A stretch of 12,006 nt of DNA from Bryobacterales bacterium. Its GTDB lineage: Bacteria; Acidobacteriota; Terriglobia; Bryobacterales; Bryobacteraceae. The stretch spans positions 5,369 to 17,374 of the forward strand of contig PKZC01000368.1 in assembly GCA_003132905.1 (NCBI GenBank). Direction: 5' to 3'. The stretch's first letter is position 1, and every line of letters starts with the position of its first letter. The position numbers and the translations under genes are program-made. The notes under the pieces are model-generated. The model was not told the origin of the DNA. It did not search any database and saw only the letters and a program-made list of their open reading frames with translations. Positions 1 through 7,386 of this stretch are shown here, one piece after another.

Positions 1-2214
1 AACGAGGTGACTCTGACCATCCCGTGATAGCTCAGTGGCGATTCGCGAGAAATCGTCGCGAGGCACGAAGCCCTCCAGAATCGGAAGACCTCGCGAATTT
101 TCTCCCAGGTGATGGCCGAGGTTGTCGTAGCCACCCAACCCATACTCATACAGATCGAGCGCTTCCTTTGCCCGCCCCGCCAGCAGCGTCTCTTCGATCA
201 GCAACTCATATTGATCTAGGATCTTCGTGTCTCTCGGCTTCGTCTTCGGCTTCGCTTCCAGACTCGGAGCTAGCTTCGCACGTACTGACTCATGGACTGA
301 TTCTGCCTTCGTCCCCAGACGTTCCCGGAAAAATTGACGCAAGAACGGATGAGCTGAATAAACCGCCTGCCCATCGTTGAAGAACACCAGTCCCAATGTC
401 TTGAGCCGTTCCAAACAGCTCACCAATTGTTGATCCCGCAGACCAACCAGGGCGCCCGCCACCTCACCGCCTGACTGCACAATCCACCCCAACAGCTCCA
501 CCCTTACGCCGCGCGGAAACAGCGAAAGCCTGGCCAGCAGATCGCGCTCCACAGCCGAGAGCGCCTTCGCGTATTGCTCCAAAATTCGGGCCAGCTTCTG
601 GGCTTTTGGATCGTTTTCCCCGGCAACCTCTATGGAGAACTCGCGCGCCTCCGGGAAATTGCCGAAATACGATCCCAGCACCGCTATCGAAAGCGCGTGG
701 TACACGCCGCCGATATTCAACGGGTCAATGAGCCTCGCCAGACGATCCTGATCGCCCTTCACGCCCCACGCGCGGATTACTTCCAGCGCAACGGGCCGTT
801 CCAGATCGTCCAACGCGATCGGGCGGTGCCCGGCGCCGGTCCACAGTTCCAGATCCACCAGCGGAAATCGCGAAGTCACCAGCGCCCGCGCGCTCCCCAT
901 GCCTCCCGCCAGCCCGCGCAACAGCCGCTTGAGTTGCGAGTCTTCCAACTCGCCGCGCTTCCGTGATATGCCCTCGCTTTGCACGCGCTCCAGGCCATCC
1001 AAAACCAGGATGTGCGGCAAGTCTCCCGAAAGCGCCAGTTGCAGCCGCTCCAGCATCCCGCCCGAGGGAGCGTCTTTCTCGCCTGTGAAGTATTCGTATG
1101 CGGCGCGCAAGAACTTATCCGTTTGGGGATCTTCATAGAAGGACCAAACAAACACACCCGCGCGATCCGACAGCTTCGCTTCATGCAAGGCCTGATTCGC
1201 AAGCGCCGTTTTCCCCGTCCCGCCTGCTGCCACCAGCGAAACCACGCGGTCCGGGTTCACCGGCGATTCCAACCAATTCCTCAGCTCTTGCAGTTTCGCC
1301 TCGCGCCCGCGGAAATGCTGAGCCGGTTGCAGCGCATGGCAAAATAGCGGCTTCCAAACCCGCGCAACCGATTCCGCCGCATGTCCGATCTTCGGCGCGA
1401 AATTCGCCAGCGTGATCGCAACATGCTTCGCCAGATCATCTGGATTTGTGAACAACTGCCGCGTTGTCCCGCTCTCCAGGTACGCCTTGAACTTTTGCAA
1501 CCCGCGCACGCTCTTGAGAATCTCGGCTTCCTTCTCCGGCGGCTCCGCCATCAACCGGTCCTGCTCTTTCACCTCAGTCCACGGCGCTTTTGGATCCACC
1601 AGGAACGCAAAGACCGGCTTACCCGCCCGCTTTGCAGCATCCACTTCGAGCCATGTCATGGACCGCTCACCGTCCCCGCCCAATTCCACCGGGGGCACAT
1701 ATCCGTATCGATGCGCCACCACGCAGATCACCGCATCGGCCTCCGCCGCCATGCGTCTGCACTCTCCGGCAGGCTCGCCGCCTTTTGCCGAGAACGTTTC
1801 CATCGCAATCGGAAGGTTGTCCAGGCTCAGCACCGCCTTTCGCACCTCATCGCGATAAGCGCCCAGGTCAATCGCCGTCGACGAAACGAAGATCCGCAAT
1901 ATTGGCCGCGTCACCGGTTTACGCCCGCCCGCCCCGGCTCGCATCGACCGTAGTTTCTCCGGCAACTCCGTCGTGCCCCATTCGTCCGACAGCCGTCGCA
2001 AGTCCTCCGCCGTGTTGCCTGATAGCAATAGGTGCCCGGCGTCGCTGAAGTCCATTACGCGCCGTGAGATCAATCTCCCGGCATTTGAGTTCGCACGCCG
2101 ATACTCGTCGCTTTGCTCCACAGCCGCCTGGAGTAATGAAATCGAGCTGGCTTGTTGCAACCGTTTGGAGAGAATACCCCACAATGTCGATGAAAAGCAC
2201 GGACGCGTTCTCAT
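1..2214 (-). CDS. DUF4062 / STAND-type NTPase signalling protein with degraded cyclase N-terminus (partial, runs off left edge)
   Basis: I translated this minus-strand frame line by line. It has no stop from 2214 down to base 1, giving at least 738 residues, so the C-terminus lies outside the window. Residues about 25-85 resemble the ends of a class III cyclase domain. Residues 105-250 look like DUF4062, with RIFVSST at 107-113, HRYGY at 168-172, and S-x-T-x-x-E ending at E190. Residues 300-520 form an NB-ARC/NACHT-like ATPase: Walker A AAGGTGKT at 329-336 (first Gly of the usual GxGGxGKT is Ala), Walker B ILVLDGLE at 402-409 with D406, the sensor-like VTSR at 446-449, and a GxP-like segment near 503-514. 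The rest is helical, with a likely winged-helix at about 560-650 and possibly TPR repeats beyond the edge. STAND proteins act as ligand-triggered switches in signalling or phage defence; the role here is inference. The ATG at 2214 lacks a clear ribosome site, so the true start is unsure. Confidence 0.8.
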   Translation of the reverse strand, partial: MRTRPCFSSTLWGILSKRLQQASSISLLQAAVEQSDEYRRANSNAGRLISRRVMDFSDAGHLLLSGNTAEDLRRLSDEWGTTELPEKLRSMRAGAGGRKPVTRPILRIFVSSTAIDLGAYRDEVRKAVLSLDNLPIAMETFSAKGGEPAGECRRMAAEADAVICVVAHRYGYVPPVELGGDGERSMTWLEVDAAKRAGKPVFAFLVDPKAPWTEVKEQDRLMAEPPEKEAEILKSVRGLQKFKAYLESGTTRQLFTNPDDLAKHVAITLANFAPKIGHAAESVARVWKPLFCHALQPAQHFRGREAKLQELRNWLESPVNPDRVVSLVAAGGTGKTALANQALHEAKLSDRAGVFVWSFYEDPQTDKFLRAAYEYFTGEKDAPSGGMLERLQLALSGDLPHILVLDGLERVQSEGISRKRGELEDSQLKRLLRGLAGGMGSARALVTSRFPLVDLELWTGAGHRPIALDDLERPVALEVIRAWGVKGDQDRLARLIDPLNIGGVYHALSIAVLGSYFGNFPEAREFSIEVAGENDPKAQKLARILEQYAKALSAVERDLLARLSLFPRGVRVELLGWIVQSGGEVAGALVGLRDQQLVSCLERLKTLGLVFFNDGQAVYSAHPFLRQFFRERLGTKAESVHESVRAKLAPSLEAKPKTKPRDTKILDQYELLIEETLLAGRAKEALDLYEYGLGGYDNLGHHLGENSRGLPILEGFVPRDDFSRIATELSRDGQSHLV

Positions 2215-2233
2215 AAATACGGGTGTCGTCCAT
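1950..2233 (-). pseudogene. Remnant of class III adenylate/guanylate cyclase domain, frameshifted and internally deleted
   Basis: An ATG at 2233 opens a frame whose product contains SVLFIDIVGYS, the classic first strand of a class III nucleotidyl cyclase with its metal-binding Asp. The homology ends at 2171. It continues one base out of phase, in the frame of the large downstream ORF, as LLQAAVEQSDEYRRANSNAG (roughly 2141-2080). It then jumps straight to RRVMDFSDAGHLLLS (roughly 2061-2017), which corresponds to the far end of the domain. The family normally has about 80-90 residues between these pieces, including the PTGDG-type catalytic segment; these are absent. So the domain has one frameshift near 2170 and a missing core, and cannot be an active cyclase. 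A sequencing error could explain the frameshift but not the missing middle. Confidence 0.7.
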
Positions 2234-2252
2234 AAATGGATGCGGAACAAAG

Positions 2253-3038
2253 CTATTTTATAGGAAAGTTGCCCACGGTATTGCGTTGAAGCTGCATCGC
2301 CAGCACCACGTTAGCAGCCAGAGTCAAAGATCCCACCACTACGTGCAACGCCGTGGCGGCTATTTCCGCAATCGGGCTTAACTCCAGCTGAGGCACGATT
2401 AACGCCGTGAATCCGAGCAACACTTGCGCCACCAAGAGAGCTATCAACCATTTCGCGGCCGCGCATAGCTTCCGATGCTCGGGATGCCGCTGGAGAATCA
2501 GCATGGCCAACGCTAGGATCGCGAGCGTAACGATCAGCGCGCCGCCCAGGTGAGGCAGCAAACCTGTCAGCTTATGTCGATAGGCCGCGCCGAGCATAAT
2601 TTGCAGCAGTATCAGCGGCAGAGTGGCAATCGCAAAGAGCCGCAATCGAGGCGGGGGGTCTTCCACCAATTTGGGTGCTTCATTCCAGCCGGACGATGTG
2701 ACTACCCCGATTGCAACCAAGATCGCGAACGCCACCGGGGCGAAGCTTGCATGGAGGAATGCTCCTCCCAACCAGCCAACCCAACCCTCAAGCGCCAAGC
2801 AGCCAAGGGCGATCCAAACCAGAACGGGTACCTCCTGATCGAGTGACTGCCAAAACGCGAGCCCGAGCGCCAAAATACCCACGGCAAAAGCCACGTCCTT
2901 GTGAATTACGCCATCGAGTATCCCTCGCGACGCCCGTTGGCGACCTGTGGCCTGACTGGTGATGTAGGCGCCAATCGCGATCAGGATCAGCGCGCTGATC
3001 GCCACTAGAACAGCGTAGCGATGGAACTTGGGATTCAC
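2253..3038 (-). CDS. ctaA: CtaA/COX15-type heme A synthase
   Basis: This is an integral membrane protein with about eight hydrophobic helices. Family members oxidise the C8 methyl of heme O to the formyl group of heme A for aa3-type cytochrome oxidases. Counting from the upstream GTG at 3098, the four helix histidines expected to hold the two hemes are at H66, H116, H183 (in LLPHLGGA) and H252 (in ALHVVVGS), which supports the call. I prefer the GTG at 3038, giving 261 residues and starting V-NPKFHRYAVLVAIS. This places the first membrane helix near the N-terminus, as is usual; the longer form adds 20 residues with no family feature. The loop after helix 1 (QATGRQRASRG) lacks the AGLxxPDWP-like motif of most CtaA proteins, so the protein is divergent. 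The stop at 2253 lies about 20 bases before the next minus-strand gene. No cyoE/ctaB is present in the window. Confidence 0.8.
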   Translation of the reverse strand: MNPKFHRYAVLVAISALILIAIGAYITSQATGRQRASRGILDGVIHKDVAFAVGILALGLAFWQSLDQEVPVLVWIALGCLALEGWVGWLGGAFLHASFAPVAFAILVAIGVVTSSGWNEAPKLVEDPPPRLRLFAIATLPLILLQIMLGAAYRHKLTGLLPHLGGALIVTLAILALAMLILQRHPEHRKLCAAAKWLIALLVAQVLLGFTALIVPQLELSPIAEIAATALHVVVGSLTLAANVVLAMQLQRNTVGNFPIK

Positions 3039-3406
3039 GCTCTCGACGGTGCCTCGGCGCTGCCCAGTGTACTTGATCCCATGGGGTGTGCCTGGCACGC
3101 GCCACGGCGAAGTTATCCTGACGCTTCAAGACCGTGGCGGATGTGTGGCCAGAAGGTAATGAGAAGCGCGCTGTGTTCCGCTCATCGTGCGGACACGAAC
3201 TCTACCTCATGGCCGACGCGATGCCGACTTGCCGGGAGTGATCCTCCTTGGCACTTCGGTGCGGGATGCGGAATTTCTGTCCGGGTGGCTCGCAAACACC
3301 TTGGTGTTCTTCGCAGGTGCAGTTGCGCATGAATTCGAGGCGTTTGAGTCTTTTCAAGTTTCGTCTCGAGGTTTATTTTTCGAGTATGATGGAAATGGAA
3401 TTTATT
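3039..3406. other. Intergenic stretch without a supported gene
   Basis: This region lies between the start of the heme A synthase gene (minus) and a plus-strand ORF fragment, so it should hold divergent promoters. Several overlapping frames are open here on both strands, but none gives a protein with recognisable motifs, and those opposite real genes look like shadows. The part from about 3340 is more AT-rich than its surroundings. The segment 3039-3098 could be coding if the upstream GTG of the heme A synthase is used. I see no convincing -35/-10 pair. Confidence 0.5.
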
Positions 3407-3757
3407 ATGCCGAGCGGGGACAAATCGAAGCCCACAATCCTGGTCCTCGGCAGCATCGCCTGGGAAGTTGCGCTCACGCCCGATAAACAAGATCCACTTC
3501 TCTTCAATAGCTGGGAGGCATGGGTTGGGGCTCCTATCATCCGTGAGATGGTAAACGAGGCCCTCCAAGGACATCCGAGCGGCGACCTGCAGGCGAATCT
3601 GATTCCCGAGAACCCAGGAGATGAACTTAAAGTGGAACGTATTATAACGGTCTTCAAAAGTTTTCCGAAGAAGTCCGGCGGTAAGAAGCCCAAGCCGACG
3701 ACATTGAGGGTCGACAAGAACTATCCTTCGCGCAGTTCCGACCAAGTGAGACTCTAG
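3407..3757 (+). CDS. Hypothetical protein, probably a truncated accessory gene
   Basis: The product is 116 residues from the ATG at 3407, which is preceded by GGAA about six bases upstream; in-frame ATGs at 3386, 3389 and 3395 are alternatives. It starts with a basic stretch and then KPTILVLGSIAWEVAL, which looks like the first beta strand of a Rossmann-type fold. A segment reading NSWEAWVGAPIIREMVNEAL follows, then a more basic stretch with VFKSFPKK and TTLRVDK. The general layout faintly recalls N-terminal regions of large Acidobacteriota RyR-domain/STAND-like proteins, but I cannot name a family with confidence. The tail after RVDKNYP looks like random sequence up to the TAG at 3755-3757. 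That stop abuts the left repeat copy, so the gene may have been cut off by a rearrangement. It could be a pseudogene or a small intact ORF. Confidence 0.45.
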   Translation: MPSGDKSKPTILVLGSIAWEVALTPDKQDPLLFNSWEAWVGAPIIREMVNEALQGHPSGDLQANLIPENPGDELKVERIITVFKSFPKKSGGKKPKPTTLRVDKNYPSRSSDQVRL

Positions 3758-3873
3758 GTTGTTGACCCTTGAAACGCTTTAATGGCTGGTGCTAATGAAC
3801 CATACACCAGTTCGCCAGCATTGACTAGATTGATTCGGTGAGGTGATACCGCAGATCAGCCAGACTGATGTTG
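3758..3873. repeat. Imperfect direct repeat, copy A (orphan receptor leader)
   Basis: This copy matches 7207-7317 in the same orientation. The first 77 positions agree at about 65 by hand alignment. After a short indel region, the 15-base block ATCAGCCAGACTGAT is identical. The other copy is the leader of the TonB-dependent receptor gene. This one lies beyond the 3' end of that gene and leads on the minus strand into no receptor gene. It begins directly after the stop of the plus-strand fragment. It may be the leftover leader of a lost tandem receptor copy. Confidence 0.85.
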
Positions 3874-3881
3874 GCGGTATC
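3845..3881. other. Two-part inverted repeat in copy A
   Basis: GATACCGC (3845-3852) pairs perfectly with GCGGTATC (3874-3881). Inside it, ATCAG (3855-3859) pairs with CTGAT (3865-3869) around a five-base loop. As RNA from either strand this would make a stem, an internal bulge and an upper stem. The inner stem is also present in copy B, but the outer one is not. It is not followed by a T-run on either side, so it is not an intrinsic terminator. Confidence 0.6.
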
Positions 3882-3911
3882 TGCCCGTCCTCACGAAGCC
3901 ATTCCCCGCCC

Positions 3912-3948
3912 AACAAAAAAGGCCCAGAGGCGTTACCCTCTGAGCCTT
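3912..3948 (-). terminator. Rho-independent terminator of the TonB-dependent receptor gene
   Basis: On the minus strand, AAGGCTCAGAGG, a six-base loop and CCTCTGGGCCTT form a 12-bp stem with one T-G wobble, followed directly by a T-run (bases 3915-3920 are all A on the plus strand). It lies about 20 bases past the receptor stop codon, the classic place and form for an intrinsic terminator. Confidence 0.9.
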
Positions 3949-3968
3949 CCGATTTACTTCAAAACAGA

Positions 3969-6900
3969 TCAGAACTGCAGCTTCAGACTGAACTGCGTTT
4001 GACGGGCCACATCGGGGAGGCCGCCGCTTCCTACCAGCGAGGTGATCGAAGCGCCTGAGGGAGCGAAGCAACCCGCGCTGTTGGCAGGGGTACTGGTGGG
4101 GCCACAGTTCGTGCCTGGGTTGATGATCGTCGGGCCCGCGCCCGACCCACCTGGGACCGAAAAGTTGGGATGGTTGAAGATGTTAAAAATCTCCGCCCTG
4201 AACTGGAGGCTAACCCGTTCCGTGATCCTGGTGTTCTTGGTTACGCCGATATCGGTCTCCGCATACCCGGGCCCGATAAGGTTGTTCCTTCCCAGATTGC
4301 CGACCGAGCCGTACGTCGAGGGCGCGAAGCAGTTTAAGTTGAACCACTGATTTACGCTCTGATTCGCATAGACATTGTTATTACATCCGGGTGCGTTGGG
4401 CGTGAAGTTCGGGCGCTCGCTATCGAAGGTGTTCCCCAGATCGGCCTGGTCGCCTTCGCCCAGCGAGTAATTGACGCCGGTGTGCCACGACGTAACTCCG
4501 CTCACCTGCCAGCCTTCCTTCCATCGGTTGCCTTTGAAGGGGAGCATGTAAACGCTGTTGAACGAAATGTTGTGGCGAATATCGAAGCTGCAATTGCCTT
4601 TGTCCGCATTCCAGTTATAGGGGTTGGTGATGGCGGAGGTCACGTTATTGAAACCGAGACCGCCATACGTGTATGCGCTGTCAATGCAGTGCGAATAGGT
4701 GTACGAGAACTGGTAGACCAGATTCGCGGACGCCCTGTGCGTAAGCCCGACCTGCAGCGCGTTGTAAGAGGAATAGCTGCTGGGGTCGGTCAAATCCTGC
4801 GAGCCTAAGGCGGGAACGGCCCTCGGATTTCCGTTGCAGGCCGCTCCGAGGGTGGTGCACGGGCCGCCGCTGGAGGTCGTCGCGAAGTAGTCCACACCAT
4901 CGATCACCGTGGGAATCGGCGCATTGAAATCGTGGAACGCGAGCAGGTGAACGCCGCGCGTCCCCTGATAGCCGACCGTGAGCAGGTTATTCCAGGGAAG
5001 TTCACGCTGGATGCTGAGAGTGTATTCAAGCGAATACGGAGTGGTGTTCGTTCCGTAATACGTGCCGGTTGTCTGGCTGTATGACGGAATCCCGCCGCCG
5101 ACAAAGGGCGTCGGCCAGCCAGAGGGAAAGATTTGAATCTGCGTGTCATACGGCGGGCTGGACACGTAGGCGGACGAGAAAGCGTATGTCGTATACGGAT
5201 CGTGGAAAATCCCGAAACCGGCGCGCACGGCAGTCTTGTGGTCGCCGAAGACATCCCATGCCAGGCCGACCCGCGGGTCGAAGTTCTTGTTGGAAGGGTT
5301 GTTGGCGTAAGCGTGCGGGACGTTCACGAAATTGGGTGCGAAGGGCGGCCCCACCACGTTGGAGAAAAGGTTGTGAATCTCGATCGGGTTGGTTTCCCAA
5401 TCGTAGCGCAGGCCAAAATTGATGGTCAGCCTGCTCGAAACCTTCCAGTCGTCCTGAAAGTAGGGCTGGACCGCATCATAACGCTCGGCCCGATAGCTGT
5501 TCGTTCCACCGTTCGGCGCGCCCTCAAACAGGAATGGATTGCCCGTTAGGAAACTTTGATCGCCGCCCTGAAATATGTAGAATCCATTCCAGAAGACCAG
5601 GACAAAAGGATTGAGCTGTTGCCGCTGGAACATGCCGCCGATGTGCAGCGTGTGGGAACCCTTGGTCCAGGTCAAGTCATCCTTTTCGGTGAACTTGTTC
5701 TGAAGGTACTTGAAGGGATTCACGAAACCTGCCCCCAGCGGGGCGAGGTTCGGAACGGCCACGTAAGCGTCCTCTCGCGCGGGACTAAATATCTGCAGGG
5801 CTGAATGTTCAGCCGGCTGGCTTTCCGATGTCCAGGGCCGCGAGTAAGACGCGGTGAACTGGTTGATCACATTCGGCGAGAAGATATGACGTTCACCCAG
5901 AGTCAGAAACTGGTTGTGGGTGGTGTCATAGAGCGGCCAAAGACCGAGGCCGCCATTCGTGATGCGGTTGCCGAAATCGGCCTCGTAGCGTCCGAACATT
6001 GCGTCTTTGTCGGAAATATTCCAATCGACGCGGGTGACGCCGAAATCCTCGGGTGTTGTTTGCGAGCCTACGAAGTTATAGATGCCGACATCGGGATTGC
6101 CATTAAACAATCCTCCGTTGGGCGCCGGGTAAAGTGCCAGCATCGCGAGCGACGCTGGATTTGGAACACACGAGCCGCTGCAGTTGTCCTTGACAAAGCT
6201 TGCGGTCGGCACGTAATTCACATAGGTTGTTGCCAGAAACTGCCGAATTCCCTCATAGTTGGCGAAGAAGAACACCTTGTTCTTTTTGATCGGTCCGCCA
6301 ATGGTGCCCCCGTATTGGTTTCTGCGGAACTCAGGCACGGAAGGGCCATCGAAAAAGCCGCGGCTATCAAGGGCGCTGTTGCGGAAGAACTCGTAAGCCG
6401 AGCCGTGAAATTCGTTCGTGCCCGATTTGGTGACGCCGATGATGGCGCCGCCGTTGCCCGCATACTGCGCACCGTAAGTGCCGGTCAGCGTCTGAAACTC
6501 TGCGATGGCGTCGATACCGAGCGTGGTGCCGGTCACGTCGCCGCCGGCGTTCCGCTGCCACCAGTTCAGCATGTCTTCGCCGTCCAGCGTATTGGCGTAT
6601 CCCTCCGGACGCGTGCCCGAGATGGAGTAAGCATTGGCCACCGAAGTCAGCGCGCTCGATCCGCCCTGCGCATAACTCACAACGCCAGGCGCGAGCAGAA
6701 TCAACTGCTCCCAATCGCGGCCGTTCAGAGGCAGCTCGCGCATCTGAGTCTGATTCACGAGCGAAGAAACGGCAGAGGTGGTGGTCTCCACCTGCGAGAC
6801 TTCAGCTGAGATGGTGACCGATTCACTGGCCTGGCCGACCGTCATTTGAAAATCGATTACAGGGGCGCTCCCGACCGTCAGCGTAAGTCCGTTGCGAACG

Positions 6901-7190
6901 GCATTCTGAAAGCCTGCTTTGGAAACGGTTAGTTGGTAAGGTCCGATGGGCAGGTCCGAGACAGTATACCGGCCCTGCTCGTCGGTCTGGACGGTTTGGG
7001 TGGCCGCTGTCGCTGTGTTTTTAATTGTAAGTGTCGCCGCTGGAACAGCAGCGTTCGAAGGGTCGGTGACGCGTCCCGCTATGGTGGCGGTGCCCCCTAC
7101 CTGTCCGAATAGAAACGCGGGCGCTAGAAGAACCCAGAGGCAAAACACACTACTAACAAGCAGAACTGCACGGTTCCGACGACTTCTCAT
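3969..7190 (-). CDS. Oar-like TonB-dependent outer membrane receptor with carboxypeptidase-regulatory-like domain
   Basis: The product is 1073 residues. A signal peptide (MRSRRNRAVLLVSSVF, hydrophobic to about 28, cleavage near FGQ) sends it to the envelope. Residues about 34-118 form a CarboxypepD_reg-like beta-sandwich (TIAGRVTDPSNAAVPAATLT ... GRYTVSDLPIGPYQL). A plug domain follows with the acidobacterial hallmark RELPLNGRDWEQLILLAPGV at 151-170 and SGTRPEGYANTLDGEDM. A long beta-barrel occupies the rest and ends in an aromatic residue (LKLQF), as outer membrane barrels do. Such proteins are thought to import large substrates such as oligosaccharides using TonB energy; the substrate cannot be read here. 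The ATG at 7190 is chosen over an in-frame upstream ATG at 7325 because GAGGGA lies six bases before it, the signal peptide begins there, and the extra 45 residues are just the translated leader repeat. A terminator follows. Long antisense ORFs inside it are shadows. Confidence 0.93.
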   Translation of the reverse strand: MRSRRNRAVLLVSSVFCLWVLLAPAFLFGQVGGTATIAGRVTDPSNAAVPAATLTIKNTATAATQTVQTDEQGRYTVSDLPIGPYQLTVSKAGFQNAVRNGLTLTVGSAPVIDFQMTVGQASESVTISAEVSQVETTTSAVSSLVNQTQMRELPLNGRDWEQLILLAPGVVSYAQGGSSALTSVANAYSISGTRPEGYANTLDGEDMLNWWQRNAGGDVTGTTLGIDAIAEFQTLTGTYGAQYAGNGGAIIGVTKSGTNEFHGSAYEFFRNSALDSRGFFDGPSVPEFRRNQYGGTIGGPIKKNKVFFFANYEGIRQFLATTYVNYVPTASFVKDNCSGSCVPNPASLAMLALYPAPNGGLFNGNPDVGIYNFVGSQTTPEDFGVTRVDWNISDKDAMFGRYEADFGNRITNGGLGLWPLYDTTHNQFLTLGERHIFSPNVINQFTASYSRPWTSESQPAEHSALQIFSPAREDAYVAVPNLAPLGAGFVNPFKYLQNKFTEKDDLTWTKGSHTLHIGGMFQRQQLNPFVLVFWNGFYIFQGGDQSFLTGNPFLFEGAPNGGTNSYRAERYDAVQPYFQDDWKVSSRLTINFGLRYDWETNPIEIHNLFSNVVGPPFAPNFVNVPHAYANNPSNKNFDPRVGLAWDVFGDHKTAVRAGFGIFHDPYTTYAFSSAYVSSPPYDTQIQIFPSGWPTPFVGGGIPSYSQTTGTYYGTNTTPYSLEYTLSIQRELPWNNLLTVGYQGTRGVHLLAFHDFNAPIPTVIDGVDYFATTSSGGPCTTLGAACNGNPRAVPALGSQDLTDPSSYSSYNALQVGLTHRASANLVYQFSYTYSHCIDSAYTYGGLGFNNVTSAITNPYNWNADKGNCSFDIRHNISFNSVYMLPFKGNRWKEGWQVSGVTSWHTGVNYSLGEGDQADLGNTFDSERPNFTPNAPGCNNNVYANQSVNQWFNLNCFAPSTYGSVGNLGRNNLIGPGYAETDIGVTKNTRITERVSLQFRAEIFNIFNHPNFSVPGGSGAGPTIINPGTNCGPTSTPANSAGCFAPSGASITSLVGSGGLPDVARQTQFSLKLQF

Positions 7191-7206
7191 TGTTATTCCC
7201 TCTTTT
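7191..7206 (-). promoter_or_regulatory. Ribosome binding site of the receptor gene
   Basis: On the minus strand, GAGGGA (7197-7202) stands six bases before the ATG at 7190. This decides the start against the longer in-frame reading. Confidence 0.8.
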
Positions 7207-7317
7207 GTAGTTAACCCTTGAAACGCTTTTATAGCCGACGCTAATGAAACATACATCAGTTCGCCAATAATGACTAGATTGATGTGGTGATACCCGCGAT
7301 CAGCCAGACTGATATTG
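7207..7317. repeat. Imperfect direct repeat, copy B (leader of the TonB-dependent receptor gene)
   Basis: This is the second copy of the repeat at 3758-3873. It ends 16 bases before the receptor start codon, so it must hold the 5' untranslated region and probably the promoter. TATAAA on the minus strand (near 7230) could be a -10 box, but copy A lacks it and no well spaced -35 box is seen. The inner inverted repeat ATCAG-CCAGA-CTGAT is fully conserved with copy A, while the outer stem of copy A is not formed here. Confidence 0.8.
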
Positions 7318-7386
7318 CATCCCAATGGTTGTCAGTGGAATGTTCGGATCGTTAGCAGCGGGGAATAAAGCGCGCGCAGGTTCTTG

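Noticed and set aside
574..2048. Several plus-strand open frames of 100-190 codons
   Set aside because: All lie antisense to the uninterrupted DUF4062/STAND reading frame on the minus strand and show no recognisable domains.
3182..3745. 187-codon minus-strand open frame
   Set aside because: No motif or signal was seen, and the opposite strand carries the more protein-like LVLGSIAWEVAL reading; a diverged gene cannot be fully excluded.
3821..3849. TTGACT and TGATAC separated by 17 bases on the plus strand, like a sigma-70 promoter
   Set aside because: It would transcribe into the 3' end of the opposing receptor gene with no plus-strand gene behind it, and the matching part of the other repeat copy does not keep the spacing.
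5805..6809. 334-codon open frame on the plus strand
   Set aside because: It lies fully antisense to the TonB-dependent receptor, whose domains are clear; the product shows no motif and is rich in residues typical of antisense shadows.
3758..7317. Insertion sequence or transposon bounded by the repeats
   Set aside because: No transposase or integrase reading frame is present, the repeats are direct and imperfect, and the right copy acts as a gene leader.
7188..7325. Longer start of the receptor at the ATG at 7325
   Set aside because: The extra 45 residues are translated leader repeat, and a proper ribosome site and signal peptide belong to the ATG at 7190.
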